Assembly (NCBI GenBank): GCA_027346925.1
Contig: DAIERH010000174.1
Coordinates: 1 to 5,275, forward strand
Direction: 5' to 3'
From: Geobacter sp.
Lineage (GTDB): Bacteria; Desulfobacterota; Desulfuromonadia; Geobacterales; Pseudopelobacteraceae
Length of the DNA: 5,275 nucleotides
Shown here: piece by piece, positions 1 to 5,275 of the stretch
How positions within the stretch are numbered: the first letter of the stretch is position 1
Layout: every line of letters begins with the position of its first letter
The notes under the pieces: model-generated
Database searches by the model: none
What the model was told of the DNA's origin: nothing
The model's input: only the letters and a program-made list of their open reading frames with translations
Translations under genes and position numbers: made by a program

Positions 1-191
1 TGCTCATGGCGGGGATGGGCATCCGCGAGTTCAGCCTCTCGGCCCCCAGCATCCCCCTGGTCAAGCAGGCCATCCGCAGCCACTCCCTGGCGGAATGCCG
101 CAGACTGGCCCGCGCCGTGCTGGCCTGCCGCAGCAACACCGAGGTCATGCGGACCCTTGCGGCGGCGCGGGAGAAGTTCGGGTTGGCCTGA
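1..191 (+). CDS. ptsI: Phosphoenolpyruvate-protein phosphotransferase (enzyme I family), C-terminal fragment
   Basis: Only the last 62 codons are in the window; the reading frame enters at base 3 and stops at TGA 189-191. Enzyme I transfers phosphate from phosphoenolpyruvate to HPr in the cytoplasm, the first step of the PTS. The visible peptide has the typical enzyme I end: a glycine-rich GMGIREFSLSAPSIP stretch, which in the family closes the PEP-binding TIM barrel, followed by helices starting VKQAIRSHSLAECRRLA and ending in a short charged tail. The catalytic residues lie upstream and cannot be seen. The paralogue PtsP has a similar C-terminus, so ptsI versus ptsP is not settled. A strong hairpin follows 29 nt after the stop, so this is the last gene of its transcript. 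Confidence 0.8.
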   Translation, partial: LMAGMGIREFSLSAPSIPLVKQAIRSHSLAECRRLARAVLACRSNTEVMRTLAAAREKFGLA

Positions 192-220
192 AACGCGGCA
201 GCAGGAGCGGTGGGGTAACA

Positions 221-255
221 GAAAGCCCCGCTTCCCGAAAGGGGGCGGGGCTTTC
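221..255. terminator. Bidirectional intrinsic terminator between convergent genes
   Basis: Perfect 11-bp stem, 221-231 pairing with 245-255 (gaaagccccgc / gcggggctttc). The apex carries an inner CCC-GAAA-GGG mini-stem at 234-243, a stable GNRA-type tetraloop. The stem is GC-rich at its core with A residues on the left and T residues on the right, so transcripts from either strand end in a short U run. It lies between the enzyme I stop (191) and the stop of the convergent small zinc-ribbon gene (295). The U tracts are short (three), so efficiency is uncertain. Confidence 0.8.
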
Positions 256-294
256 CCGTGAGTGAGCGATCATTTCCCAATCAGGAAGCGGACC

Positions 295-513
295 CTACCT
301 TCCTTCCGTGCGTTCAAGGGGGGTGGGAAAGCAGACGTTGTGGGGCAGATTCGCCTTGGCTCCGCATTTGGCGCAGACAACGGTCGGCCTGTCGGTAAGA
401 TGCCGGACCTCCATGAGCAACCCCATCTGACTGAGCCAGCAGATATGCCCCTTGTGCATCTCTCCGCAACTGCACACCATCTCGGAGACGTCTTTACTCG
501 ATTGGTCGGCCAT
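295..513 (-). CDS. Small cysteine-rich zinc-ribbon-like protein, function unknown
   Basis: Encodes 72 residues, not matched to a named family. Six cysteines are visible: C14 and C16 (VCSCGEMHKGH), C25, C47 and C50 (CAKCGAKAN), and C61, with histidines at 20, 23, 38 and 58. A CxC knuckle followed about 30 residues later by a CxxCG knuckle is the pattern of a zinc ribbon, so structural zinc binding is likely. There is no signal peptide or membrane segment, so it is probably cytoplasmic. The start is the ATG at 513: a GAGGA ribosome binding site lies 5 nt upstream. The in-frame GTG at 528 would add five residues but has a purine-rich stretch jammed almost against it. The gene has its own candidate promoter and runs into the hairpin at 221-255. 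Nucleic-acid binding or a redox role are both possible; the sequence does not decide. Confidence 0.75.
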   Translation of the reverse strand: MADQSSKDVSEMVCSCGEMHKGHICWLSQMGLLMEVRHLTDRPTVVCAKCGAKANLPHNVCFPTPLERTEGR

Positions 514-518
514 GGGTT

Positions 519-523
519 TCCTC
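519..523 (-). promoter_or_regulatory. Ribosome binding site deciding the start of the small zinc-ribbon gene
   Basis: On the minus strand, GAGGA lies 5 nt before the ATG at 513. This favours that start over the GTG at 528. Confidence 0.65.
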
Positions 524-547
524 GTCACACTCCCCCCACCCTCCCAT

Positions 548-563
548 CCGCGCCATGGCGTGG
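548..563. repeat. Imperfect 16-bp palindrome in the leader of the small zinc-ribbon gene
   Basis: The core CGCCATGGCG (551-560) is a perfect 10-bp palindrome. It extends to 16 bp (548-563) with one G/T mismatch. It lies between the predicted transcription start (about 585) and the start codon (513). It could be an operator for a dimeric regulator, but short GC palindromes are frequent in DNA of this composition. Confidence 0.3.
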
Positions 564-591
564 GTAACCGGGGGAACTACCTTTACAAAAT

Positions 592-600
592 AGTATAGCA
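592..600 (-). promoter_or_regulatory. Extended -10 promoter for the small zinc-ribbon gene
   Basis: On the minus strand the sequence reads TGCTATACT: a TATACT -10 hexamer (592-597, five of six matches to TATAAT) preceded by the extended -10 element TG. No good -35 hexamer is found at 16-18 bp, as is usual for extended -10 promoters. The hexamer sits in an AT-rich island in otherwise GC-rich DNA. Transcription would start near 585, leaving a leader of about 70 nt before the ATG at 513. Confidence 0.5.
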
Positions 601-654
601 TCGATTTTTCTCCGGTAGACCGGCAACGGCCGGCATCCGGGTGTCCCTCCGCGC

Positions 655-1134
655 CTATCTCTCCCCCAACCCGAAAACCTGCTCCAGGAATTCCCGCGCA
701 AGGGCACGGATGCCGGGAGCCTTTCCCTCCCGGGGCCCGGCGATGTTCAGGGTGCGGACGGCGTTGGCCCGGAGCCATTCCGCCACCGCCTGGGGCGTGG
801 CATGCCCGGCATCGTCCAGTTGAACCACCAGGCACGGCTTGTTGCGCCTGGCCGCATACTCTACCGTGGAGAGCGTGCCGCCGCTGAGTTCCCCCAGATT
901 CAGCACCAGCGTGGCATCGGCGGCGCGGACGTTCATCCGGGTGCGGACATCATAGGAACGGGAACGGGTCTCCGTGAGCGGGTAGGTTGCGGGGATGGCC
1001 CCATCCTCGGCGCGGCGCCCCTGGGGACAGAAACCGCCGACCGGGATGCCGCACTTGAGCGCCGCATCCAGCCCGGCCCGGTCGGCACCGGTCTGCCCCC
1101 CGGAGATGACCTTTTCAAGGCGCGCCTTTTTCAT
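655..1134 (-). CDS. Putative molybdenum-carrier protein (YpsA/SLOG-type Rossmann fold)
   Basis: A 159-residue cytoplasmic protein of the putative molybdenum-carrier family, part of the SLOG/YpsA-like nucleotide-binding Rossmann superfamily. The N-terminal strand and glycine loop reads KVISGGQTGADRAG (residues 8-21). It is followed by GGFCPQGRRAEDG (33-45), a TETRS segment (54-58), the second phosphate-binding-type loop GELSGGTLST (81-90) and NIAGPRE (130-136). These motifs usually form one ligand pocket. The molybdenum label comes from homology to molybdopterin-carrier proteins; in bacteria the true ligand is unsettled and may be a nucleotide. The start is the ATG at 1134: it lies 2 nt after the stop of the J-domain gene, has GAGAAG upstream, and begins just before the conserved domain. 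A longer frame to 1245 overlaps the preceding gene and adds only low-complexity residues. It is the last gene of the ruvB operon. Confidence 0.82.
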   Translation of the reverse strand: MKKARLEKVISGGQTGADRAGLDAALKCGIPVGGFCPQGRRAEDGAIPATYPLTETRSRSYDVRTRMNVRAADATLVLNLGELSGGTLSTVEYAARRNKPCLVVQLDDAGHATPQAVAEWLRANAVRTLNIAGPREGKAPGIRALAREFLEQVFGLGER

Positions 1135-1136
1135 GA

Positions 1137-2462
1137 TCACTTCTCGAACCGCCACTTGAAACTGACCGCCTTGCACCCCGGCAATTCCTGGCGGAAGCGG
1201 CCCAACCCCTCCTCGGTGATGGCCGTACCGCTGCAGGTGAGCCATTTCAGCCCCTTCAGCCGGGTCAGGTTGCGGAGCCCGGCATCGCTGATGGCGGTAT
1301 GGTAGATGTAGAGCCTCCTCAGGTCGTGCAGCCCGCTCAACAGCAGCAGCCCCTGGTCGCTCACCGTGGTGTTGGAGAGGTAGAGCTCCCGCAGGCCGCT
1401 CAGGTGCCCCAGGTGCACCAGGGCGCTGTCGTCGATCTCATACAGAAACAGGGCCTGGAGGTCGTCCGGCAGCAACGCCTTCAGGAAATACAGGTCCGTC
1501 TCGCTCGTCCCCTTCACATCCAGCCGCACTTCCCTGTTCAGCCGCACCTCCCGCACGCCGCGGGCGCTCCCCAGGCGCTGCCAGTCCCGGTAATCCATCG
1601 ACCCGCTGCAGCGTTCGTACAGCGTGCCATGGGAACGATCCTTGGGGAAACGGATCAGGCGCGTCTCCAGGGGGGTATGGGGGTCGTCGTCCAGGTCGGC
1701 GTCACCCTTCAGGGCGGCCAGCCGCTTCCTGGCCTTGGCGATGTTCAGGTCAACCGCGGCCGCCATCTCGGCCAACAGGTCGATGCCGTCGGCCTGTGCC
1801 TCGTCCACCCGCAGCTTGAAGCTGTGGATGTCGGTCGCCTTCAACTCCTGGATCTGGCGGTTGACGGCGTGGATGTTCTGCTGCGTCCGGGCGATCTGGC
1901 GGATCACCCGCACCAGTTCCATGGCCACATCCGGGACGCCGCCCGGGTCCGGCCCCAGGTCCCGGTCACCCAGGATATCCTCCAGCACTCCGCGGTCGCC
2001 AATCTCGTAGGCCTGGTTGGCCGTTGCCATCAACTCCTGCCGCCGCAGCCGCTCCTCCTCGTCCGACGCCAGGTCGGGATGGATCGCCTTGGCGACCTCG
2101 CGGTAGAGGTGCTTCAGGCTCGGGCGCGGCGCGTCCGGTTCCGCCTCGTCGTCATCGTCCAGCAGGTCGGTGTAATGGGGGAAATGGGCAAGGTCCTCCT
2201 CATCGGCGGAAGGCTCCGGCGCATCAGAGCCGCGGTCTCCGCCCAGCAGGCCGTCCAGCTGCCACTCCAGGTCCTCCAGCTGGGCGATGCGCGTCCCCAG
2301 GACCTCCTCGTACACCTGTTCGAAGATGCGGATCTCGGCCTTCAGGGCGGAGAAGGACCGTTCCCGCTCGGCCAGTTGCCCCTGGAGCTGGGCCAGCTCG
2401 CCCCGCTTGCGGTCCAGTTCCACCGCTTCCGGGCTCTTCAGGCGGGTGCGGGAGGCACTCAT
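1137..2462 (-). CDS. Coiled-coil, J-domain and leucine-rich-repeat protein
   Basis: A 441-residue modular protein with no signal peptide or membrane segment. Residues about 12-75 are a charged heptad-like coiled coil. Residues 76-113 are an acidic linker with a DDDDE run. Residues about 114-165 look like a J domain with an intact HPD motif (128-130, within EVAKAIHPDLA) between two amphipathic helices; the HPD triad of J proteins stimulates DnaK ATPase. Residues 180-255 are a second helical region, and about 335-429 hold four leucine-rich repeats, two of them exactly 24 residues, of the form LxxLxIxxTxISDxGLxxLxxL. The likely role is a DnaK co-chaperone or scaffold with LRRs as client-binding surface; the client is unknown. 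The ATG at 2462 overlaps the hda stop by ATGA and is preceded by GGAGG at good spacing. The J domain lacks a clear helix I, so it may be degenerate or act only as an adaptor. Confidence 0.78.
   Translation of the reverse strand: MSASRTRLKSPEAVELDRKRGELAQLQGQLAERERSFSALKAEIRIFEQVYEEVLGTRIAQLEDLEWQLDGLLGGDRGSDAPEPSADEEDLAHFPHYTDLLDDDDEAEPDAPRPSLKHLYREVAKAIHPDLASDEEERLRRQELMATANQAYEIGDRGVLEDILGDRDLGPDPGGVPDVAMELVRVIRQIARTQQNIHAVNRQIQELKATDIHSFKLRVDEAQADGIDLLAEMAAAVDLNIAKARKRLAALKGDADLDDDPHTPLETRLIRFPKDRSHGTLYERCSGSMDYRDWQRLGSARGVREVRLNREVRLDVKGTSETDLYFLKALLPDDLQALFLYEIDDSALVHLGHLSGLRELYLSNTTVSDQGLLLLSGLHDLRRLYIYHTAISDAGLRNLTRLKGLKWLTCSGTAITEEGLGRFRQELPGCKAVSFKWRFEK
1176..1460 (-). repeat. Leucine-rich repeat block in the J-domain protein
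   Basis: Encodes residues 335-429 of the J-domain/LRR protein as four tandem units of 22, 24, 24 and 25 residues. The units begin LQALFLYEID, LRELYLSNTTVSD, LRRLYIYHTAISD and LKWLTCSGTAITE. The recurring T-x-[IV]-[ST]-[DE]-x-GL signature is of the ribonuclease-inhibitor-like bacterial LRR type. The repetition is clear in protein but diverged in DNA, so it is an old structural repeat rather than a recent duplication. Confidence 0.75.
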
Positions 2463-3175
2463 GGGGCCCCCTCCCCTGCCTGCCGGAGCTGGCGGGCCTC
2501 CCGGGCAAGGGGGAGGGTGATCCTGCGCTTCTGCGCCATGGAGAGGCGAAACACTGCCTCGAAGCTGGCGATCAACTCGCTCACCTCCCGGCCCGTGGTG
2601 ACCAGGATGTACTCCACCACCTCGTCCGGCACGCGCACCTGGCGGTCATCGGCGATCTTCTTGAGGATCATGCGGCGCGACCGGTCATCCGAGGCATCCA
2701 CGCGGGCCACCAGTCCCCACAACAGCCGCGACACCAGATGGCCATCCAGATGGGGCAGCTCACGGGGGGGGAGGAGTCCGGCCAGGGCCACCTTGCGGCC
2801 GGCGTCGTGGAAATCGTTGAAGATCTGCCAGAGGCCGAGCCGCAGGGCCGCGTCATCGGCCAGCAGGTGCAGGTCGTCCACCAGCAGGGCCGGGGCGCCG
2901 GCGAAGCGGGCCACCAGGTCATCCACGGTGAAGGGTTCTCCACAGGAAAGGCAGGCGGCCGGTTGCCCCCCCTCCCCTGCCAGGGCATGGGCGATGGCCT
3001 TCAGCAGGTGGGTCTTGCCGGAGCCGGAAGGGCCGTACAGGTAGAGCAGGTTCTCCGGGTCCGAGGGATCGGCGATGGCTCGGGCAAACTGCAGGGCTGC
3101 CGCGGTGCCGTCGCAGACGACAAAGGTGTCGAAGCTGAAGGCGGGAGTAATGGGGAACTCGAAAAACTGCTGCAT
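2459..3175 (-). CDS. hda: DnaA-family AAA+ ATPase, Hda-like regulator of replication initiation
   Basis: A 238-residue protein: a DnaA-type AAA+ domain without the DNA-binding domain IV of DnaA, the layout of Hda (about 230-240 residues). Walker A is GPSGSGKT (48-55), Walker B LLVDDLH (97-103) and box VII LVSRLLWGL (147-155) with the likely arginine finger R150. In E. coli, Hda with the sliding clamp stimulates DnaA-ATP hydrolysis after initiation. The N-terminus QQFFEFP (2-8) resembles the clamp-binding peptide (QLSLPL in E. coli), with Gln where Leu is usual. The sensor I segment reads LAGLLPP rather than the common LTSxxPP, so ATPase behaviour may differ. The ATG at 3175 lies 2 nt after the ruvB stop with only a distant AAGGGA, suggesting translational coupling. 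The same frame is open far upstream (to 3802), but that part is a shadow of ruvB. Another DnaA-related role is possible. Confidence 0.85.
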   Translation of the reverse strand: MQQFFEFPITPAFSFDTFVVCDGTAAALQFARAIADPSDPENLLYLYGPSGSGKTHLLKAIAHALAGEGGQPAACLSCGEPFTVDDLVARFAGAPALLVDDLHLLADDAALRLGLWQIFNDFHDAGRKVALAGLLPPRELPHLDGHLVSRLLWGLVARVDASDDRSRRMILKKIADDRQVRVPDEVVEYILVTTGREVSELIASFEAVFRLSMAQKRRITLPLAREARQLRQAGEGAP

Positions 3176-3177
3176 CG

Positions 3178-4199
<1,022 letters not shown>

Positions 4200-4236
4200 C
4201 GCTTCTCCGGTGTGACCAAAGGAAATGAACCGGGAA

Positions 4237-4265
4237 ACTATGACCTAAATCGCCGCAATTGTCAA
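4237..4265 (-). promoter_or_regulatory. Sigma-70-type promoter of the ruvB operon
   Basis: On the minus strand a perfect -35 hexamer TTGACA (4260-4265) is followed after exactly 17 bp by CATAGT (4237-4242; four of six matches to TATAAT, including the key A at position 2). Predicted start of transcription is near 4230, giving a leader of about 30 nt before the ruvB ATG at 4199. It lies immediately downstream of the tusA terminator, as expected for a new transcription unit. Confidence 0.7.
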
Positions 4266-4290
4266 AGCCCGCTTTGCCCGGCGCCCCACG

Positions 4291-4316
4291 AAAAAAGGGC
4301 CATGAAAGCATGGCCC
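4291..4316 (-). terminator. Intrinsic terminator of the ferredoxin-mvhD-tusA operon
   Basis: A perfect 8-bp stem GGGCCATG / CATGGCCC (4297-4304 with 4309-4316) closes a 4-nt loop. On the minus strand it is followed directly by six T residues (A run at 4291-4296 on the plus strand). It begins 31 nt after the tusA stop codon. This is a textbook Rho-independent terminator for leftward transcription. Confidence 0.9.
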
Positions 4317-4346
4317 GCTTTTCCCGTCATCTGTGGCATAACCGCA

Positions 4347-4568
4347 TCAGAACTGGATCTGGCACCGCTTTGCCGTCCCCTCGTCCTTGATCCACAAGAG
4401 TGTCTTCCTGGAGCGTGAGCACCAGTCGCGCACATCCTTTTCGAACGTCGGGCAATCGGCCAGTACTTCCAGCACATCGCCGGGTTTCATCTTCACGGCC
4501 ATGACCGTTACCTTCAGGGTTGGTTGCGGACACTTGAGGCCGCGTGCGTCGAGTTGTTGTACAGCCAT
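4347..4568 (-). CDS. tusA: TusA-family sulfur carrier protein
   Basis: A 73-residue protein of the TusA/SirA/YedF fold. The family signature is at the N-terminus: LDARGLKCPQP, with the sulfur-accepting cysteine C13 in the CPxP motif (13-16). It is followed by a long helix and the GDVLEVLAD strand (30-38). TusA-type proteins carry persulfide sulfur for tRNA thiolation, molybdenum-cofactor enzymes or dissimilatory sulfur metabolism. Three further cysteines (C39, C50, C69) are more than the minimal family needs and might bind metal or form disulfides. The ATG at 4568 is preceded by a perfect AGGAGG with 8-nt spacing. The gene lies 17 nt behind the MvhD-type gene and is closed by a strong terminator, so it is the last gene of a redox operon. 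This context points to a partner of an Hdr/hydrogenase-like complex rather than the tRNA pathway. The symbol is by family; the exact orthology to E. coli tusA is not shown. Confidence 0.85.
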   Translation of the reverse strand: MAVQQLDARGLKCPQPTLKVTVMAVKMKPGDVLEVLADCPTFEKDVRDWCSRSRKTLLWIKDEGTAKRCQIQF

Positions 4569-4585
4569 TTCGTTTCCCTCCTGAG

Positions 4586-5035
4586 TTACATTGATAATGG
4601 GCCGAGCTGCCTGACCGTTGCCACCATGTCCGTAATGACCTGCACGTATTTTTCGCCCTCTCCGGCGGAGACATAATCGAAACGGCAGCGCTCCCGGGTG
4701 ATGCCCAACTGCTCCAGCAGACGCGCCAGCATGGCGTGGCGCTGGGCCGCCCTCAGGTTGCCCTCCTTGTAGTGGCAATCGCCCGGATGGCAGGCCAGGA
4801 CCACCACGCCGTCGGCGCCGGCCCGGAACGCCCGGAGGATGAACTCGGGATCGATCCGGCCGGTGCACATGGTCTTGATGATGTGCACGTTGGGGGGATA
4901 GGGGGTCTGGGAGGCGCCCGCCTTGTCGGCCCCGGCATAGGAGCACCAGTTGCAGAGGAAACCTATGATCCGCGGTTCGAACTCCCCGGCGGCCGCTACG
5001 GCAGCGGCCGTATCCTGAGTTGTGGCAGCGTTCAT
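4586..5035 (-). CDS. MvhD-type hydrogenase/heterodisulfide reductase iron-sulfur subunit
   Basis: A 149-residue protein of the FrhD/MvhD delta-subunit family. The family binds an iron-sulfur cluster (2Fe-2S in methanogen MvhD) and passes electrons between a hydrogenase or formate dehydrogenase module and HdrA-like flavoproteins. After an Ala/Thr-rich leader (2-17) comes GFLCNWCSYAGAD (25-37) with C28 and C31. C57 follows in TMCTGRIDPEFI (55-66), then C82 and C87 in GVVVLACHPGDCHYKEGN (76-93). A sixth cysteine, C117, is less conserved in the family. The length is normal for a stand-alone MvhD. The ATG at 5035 overlaps the upstream ferredoxin stop by ATGA and is preceded by GAGGGGG, so the two are translationally coupled. 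No Hdr or hydrogenase gene is visible; it may lie beyond the right edge. Confidence 0.88.
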   Translation of the reverse strand: MNAATTQDTAAAVAAAGEFEPRIIGFLCNWCSYAGADKAGASQTPYPPNVHIIKTMCTGRIDPEFILRAFRAGADGVVVLACHPGDCHYKEGNLRAAQRHAMLARLLEQLGITRERCRFDYVSAGEGEKYVQVITDMVATVRQLGPLSM

Positions 5036-5275
5036 TTCAGCACCCCCTCGATCTCGGCGAAGACCTGGGCGTCGGTGAAGTGCCGCGCCTTGATCGCGGC
5101 CGACGGGCAGGTGGCCACGCAGGCCGGCTCGTGCTCCGCTTCGGGCAGCGCCTCGTTGTAGATCCGATCGATGCACAGCGTGCACTTGCGCATCACGCCG
5201 TTGTCCTCGTCGAACTCGCGTGCCCCGTAAGGGCAGGCCCACGAGCACAGCTTGCAGCCGATGCAGATGTCGGTG
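5032..5275 (-). CDS. 4Fe-4S dicluster ferredoxin-type electron transfer subunit, 5' end outside window
   Basis: The last 80 codons are visible, reading in frame from base 5274 to the TGA at 5032-5034. The peptide holds two cysteine sets: CIGCKLCSWACP (CxxCxxCxxxCP, visible residues 4-15) and a split set KCTLC (31, 34) with ACVATCP (52, 56). This arrangement is typical of the electron-transfer subunits of molybdopterin oxidoreductases and related complexes (DmsB, NrfC, HybA, FdhB-like), which carry [4Fe-4S] clusters along a wire. Family members often have four clusters, so the missing N-terminal part probably contains more. There is no C-terminal membrane anchor. The stop overlaps the MvhD-type start by ATGA, implying a joint complex. 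A stand-alone polyferredoxin is the alternative. Confidence 0.88.
   Translation of the reverse strand, partial: TDICIGCKLCSWACPYGAREFDEDNGVMRKCTLCIDRIYNEALPEAEHEPACVATCPSAAIKARHFTDAQVFAEIEGVLK

Noticed and set aside
615..650. Hairpin-forming CCGG repeats downstream of the putative molybdenum-carrier gene as an intrinsic terminator
   Set aside because: The short stems (for example CCGGC-CGTT-GCCGG) are not followed by a T run on the minus strand, so a terminator cannot be supported and the transcript may continue into the small zinc-ribbon gene.
1135..1245. Longer start (1245) for the putative molybdenum-carrier gene
   Set aside because: The added 37 residues overlap the LRR coding region, show no family motif, and have no well-placed ribosome binding site. 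The ATG at 1134 fits the operon spacing.
4586..5248. Longer frame of the MvhD-type gene beginning at 5248
   Set aside because: The added part is the out-of-frame shadow of the ferredoxin. The ATG at 5035, with an ATGA overlap and a GA-rich ribosome binding site, gives the normal family length.

Overview
The window is GC-rich, densely packed bacterial chromosome. The only plus-strand gene is the tail of a phosphotransferase enzyme I at the left edge; everything else reads leftward on the minus strand. Gene content (Hda-like AAA+ protein, RuvB, putative molybdenum-carrier protein, MvhD-type hydrogenase iron-sulfur subunit, TusA, dicluster ferredoxin) and protein style fit an anaerobic Desulfuromonadia/Geobacter-like bacterium. 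That placement is inference from family resemblance, not a database result.

Left part (1-654): the C-terminus of a PtsI-family protein ends at 191. It is followed by a strong hairpin (221-255) that probably terminates transcription from both sides, because a small six-cysteine zinc-ribbon-like gene (513-295) converges on it. That small gene has its own extended -10 promoter and a good ribosome binding site.

Middle part (655-4265): a four-gene minus-strand operon. A good sigma-70-type promoter (TTGACA, 17 bp, CATAGT) lies 38 bp upstream of ruvB. The order is ruvB, an hda-like DnaA-family AAA+ gene, a coiled-coil/J-domain/leucine-rich-repeat protein, and a SLOG/Rossmann putative molybdenum-carrier protein. 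The junctions are 2 nt, a 4-nt ATGA overlap, and 2 nt, so translation is probably coupled throughout. The ruvB reading frame is broken once, near 3493-3494, by two surplus bases (or one missing base), although both halves remain highly conserved. Upstream of ruvB there is a promoter and another operon's terminator rather than ruvA/ruvC.

Right part (4291-5275): the end of a redox/sulfur operon. A 4Fe-4S dicluster ferredoxin (incomplete at the right edge) overlaps an MvhD-type iron-sulfur subunit by ATGA. A TusA-family sulfur carrier follows after 17 nt, and then a textbook intrinsic terminator. The set suggests electron transfer between ferredoxin-type clusters and an Hdr/hydrogenase-like complex, with a sulfur carrier attached.

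I found no tRNA, rRNA, CRISPR array, insertion sequence or phage gene. The points most worth checking are the ruvB frameshift, the J-domain/LRR protein locked into the ruvB-hda operon, and the ferredoxin-MvhD-TusA trio.
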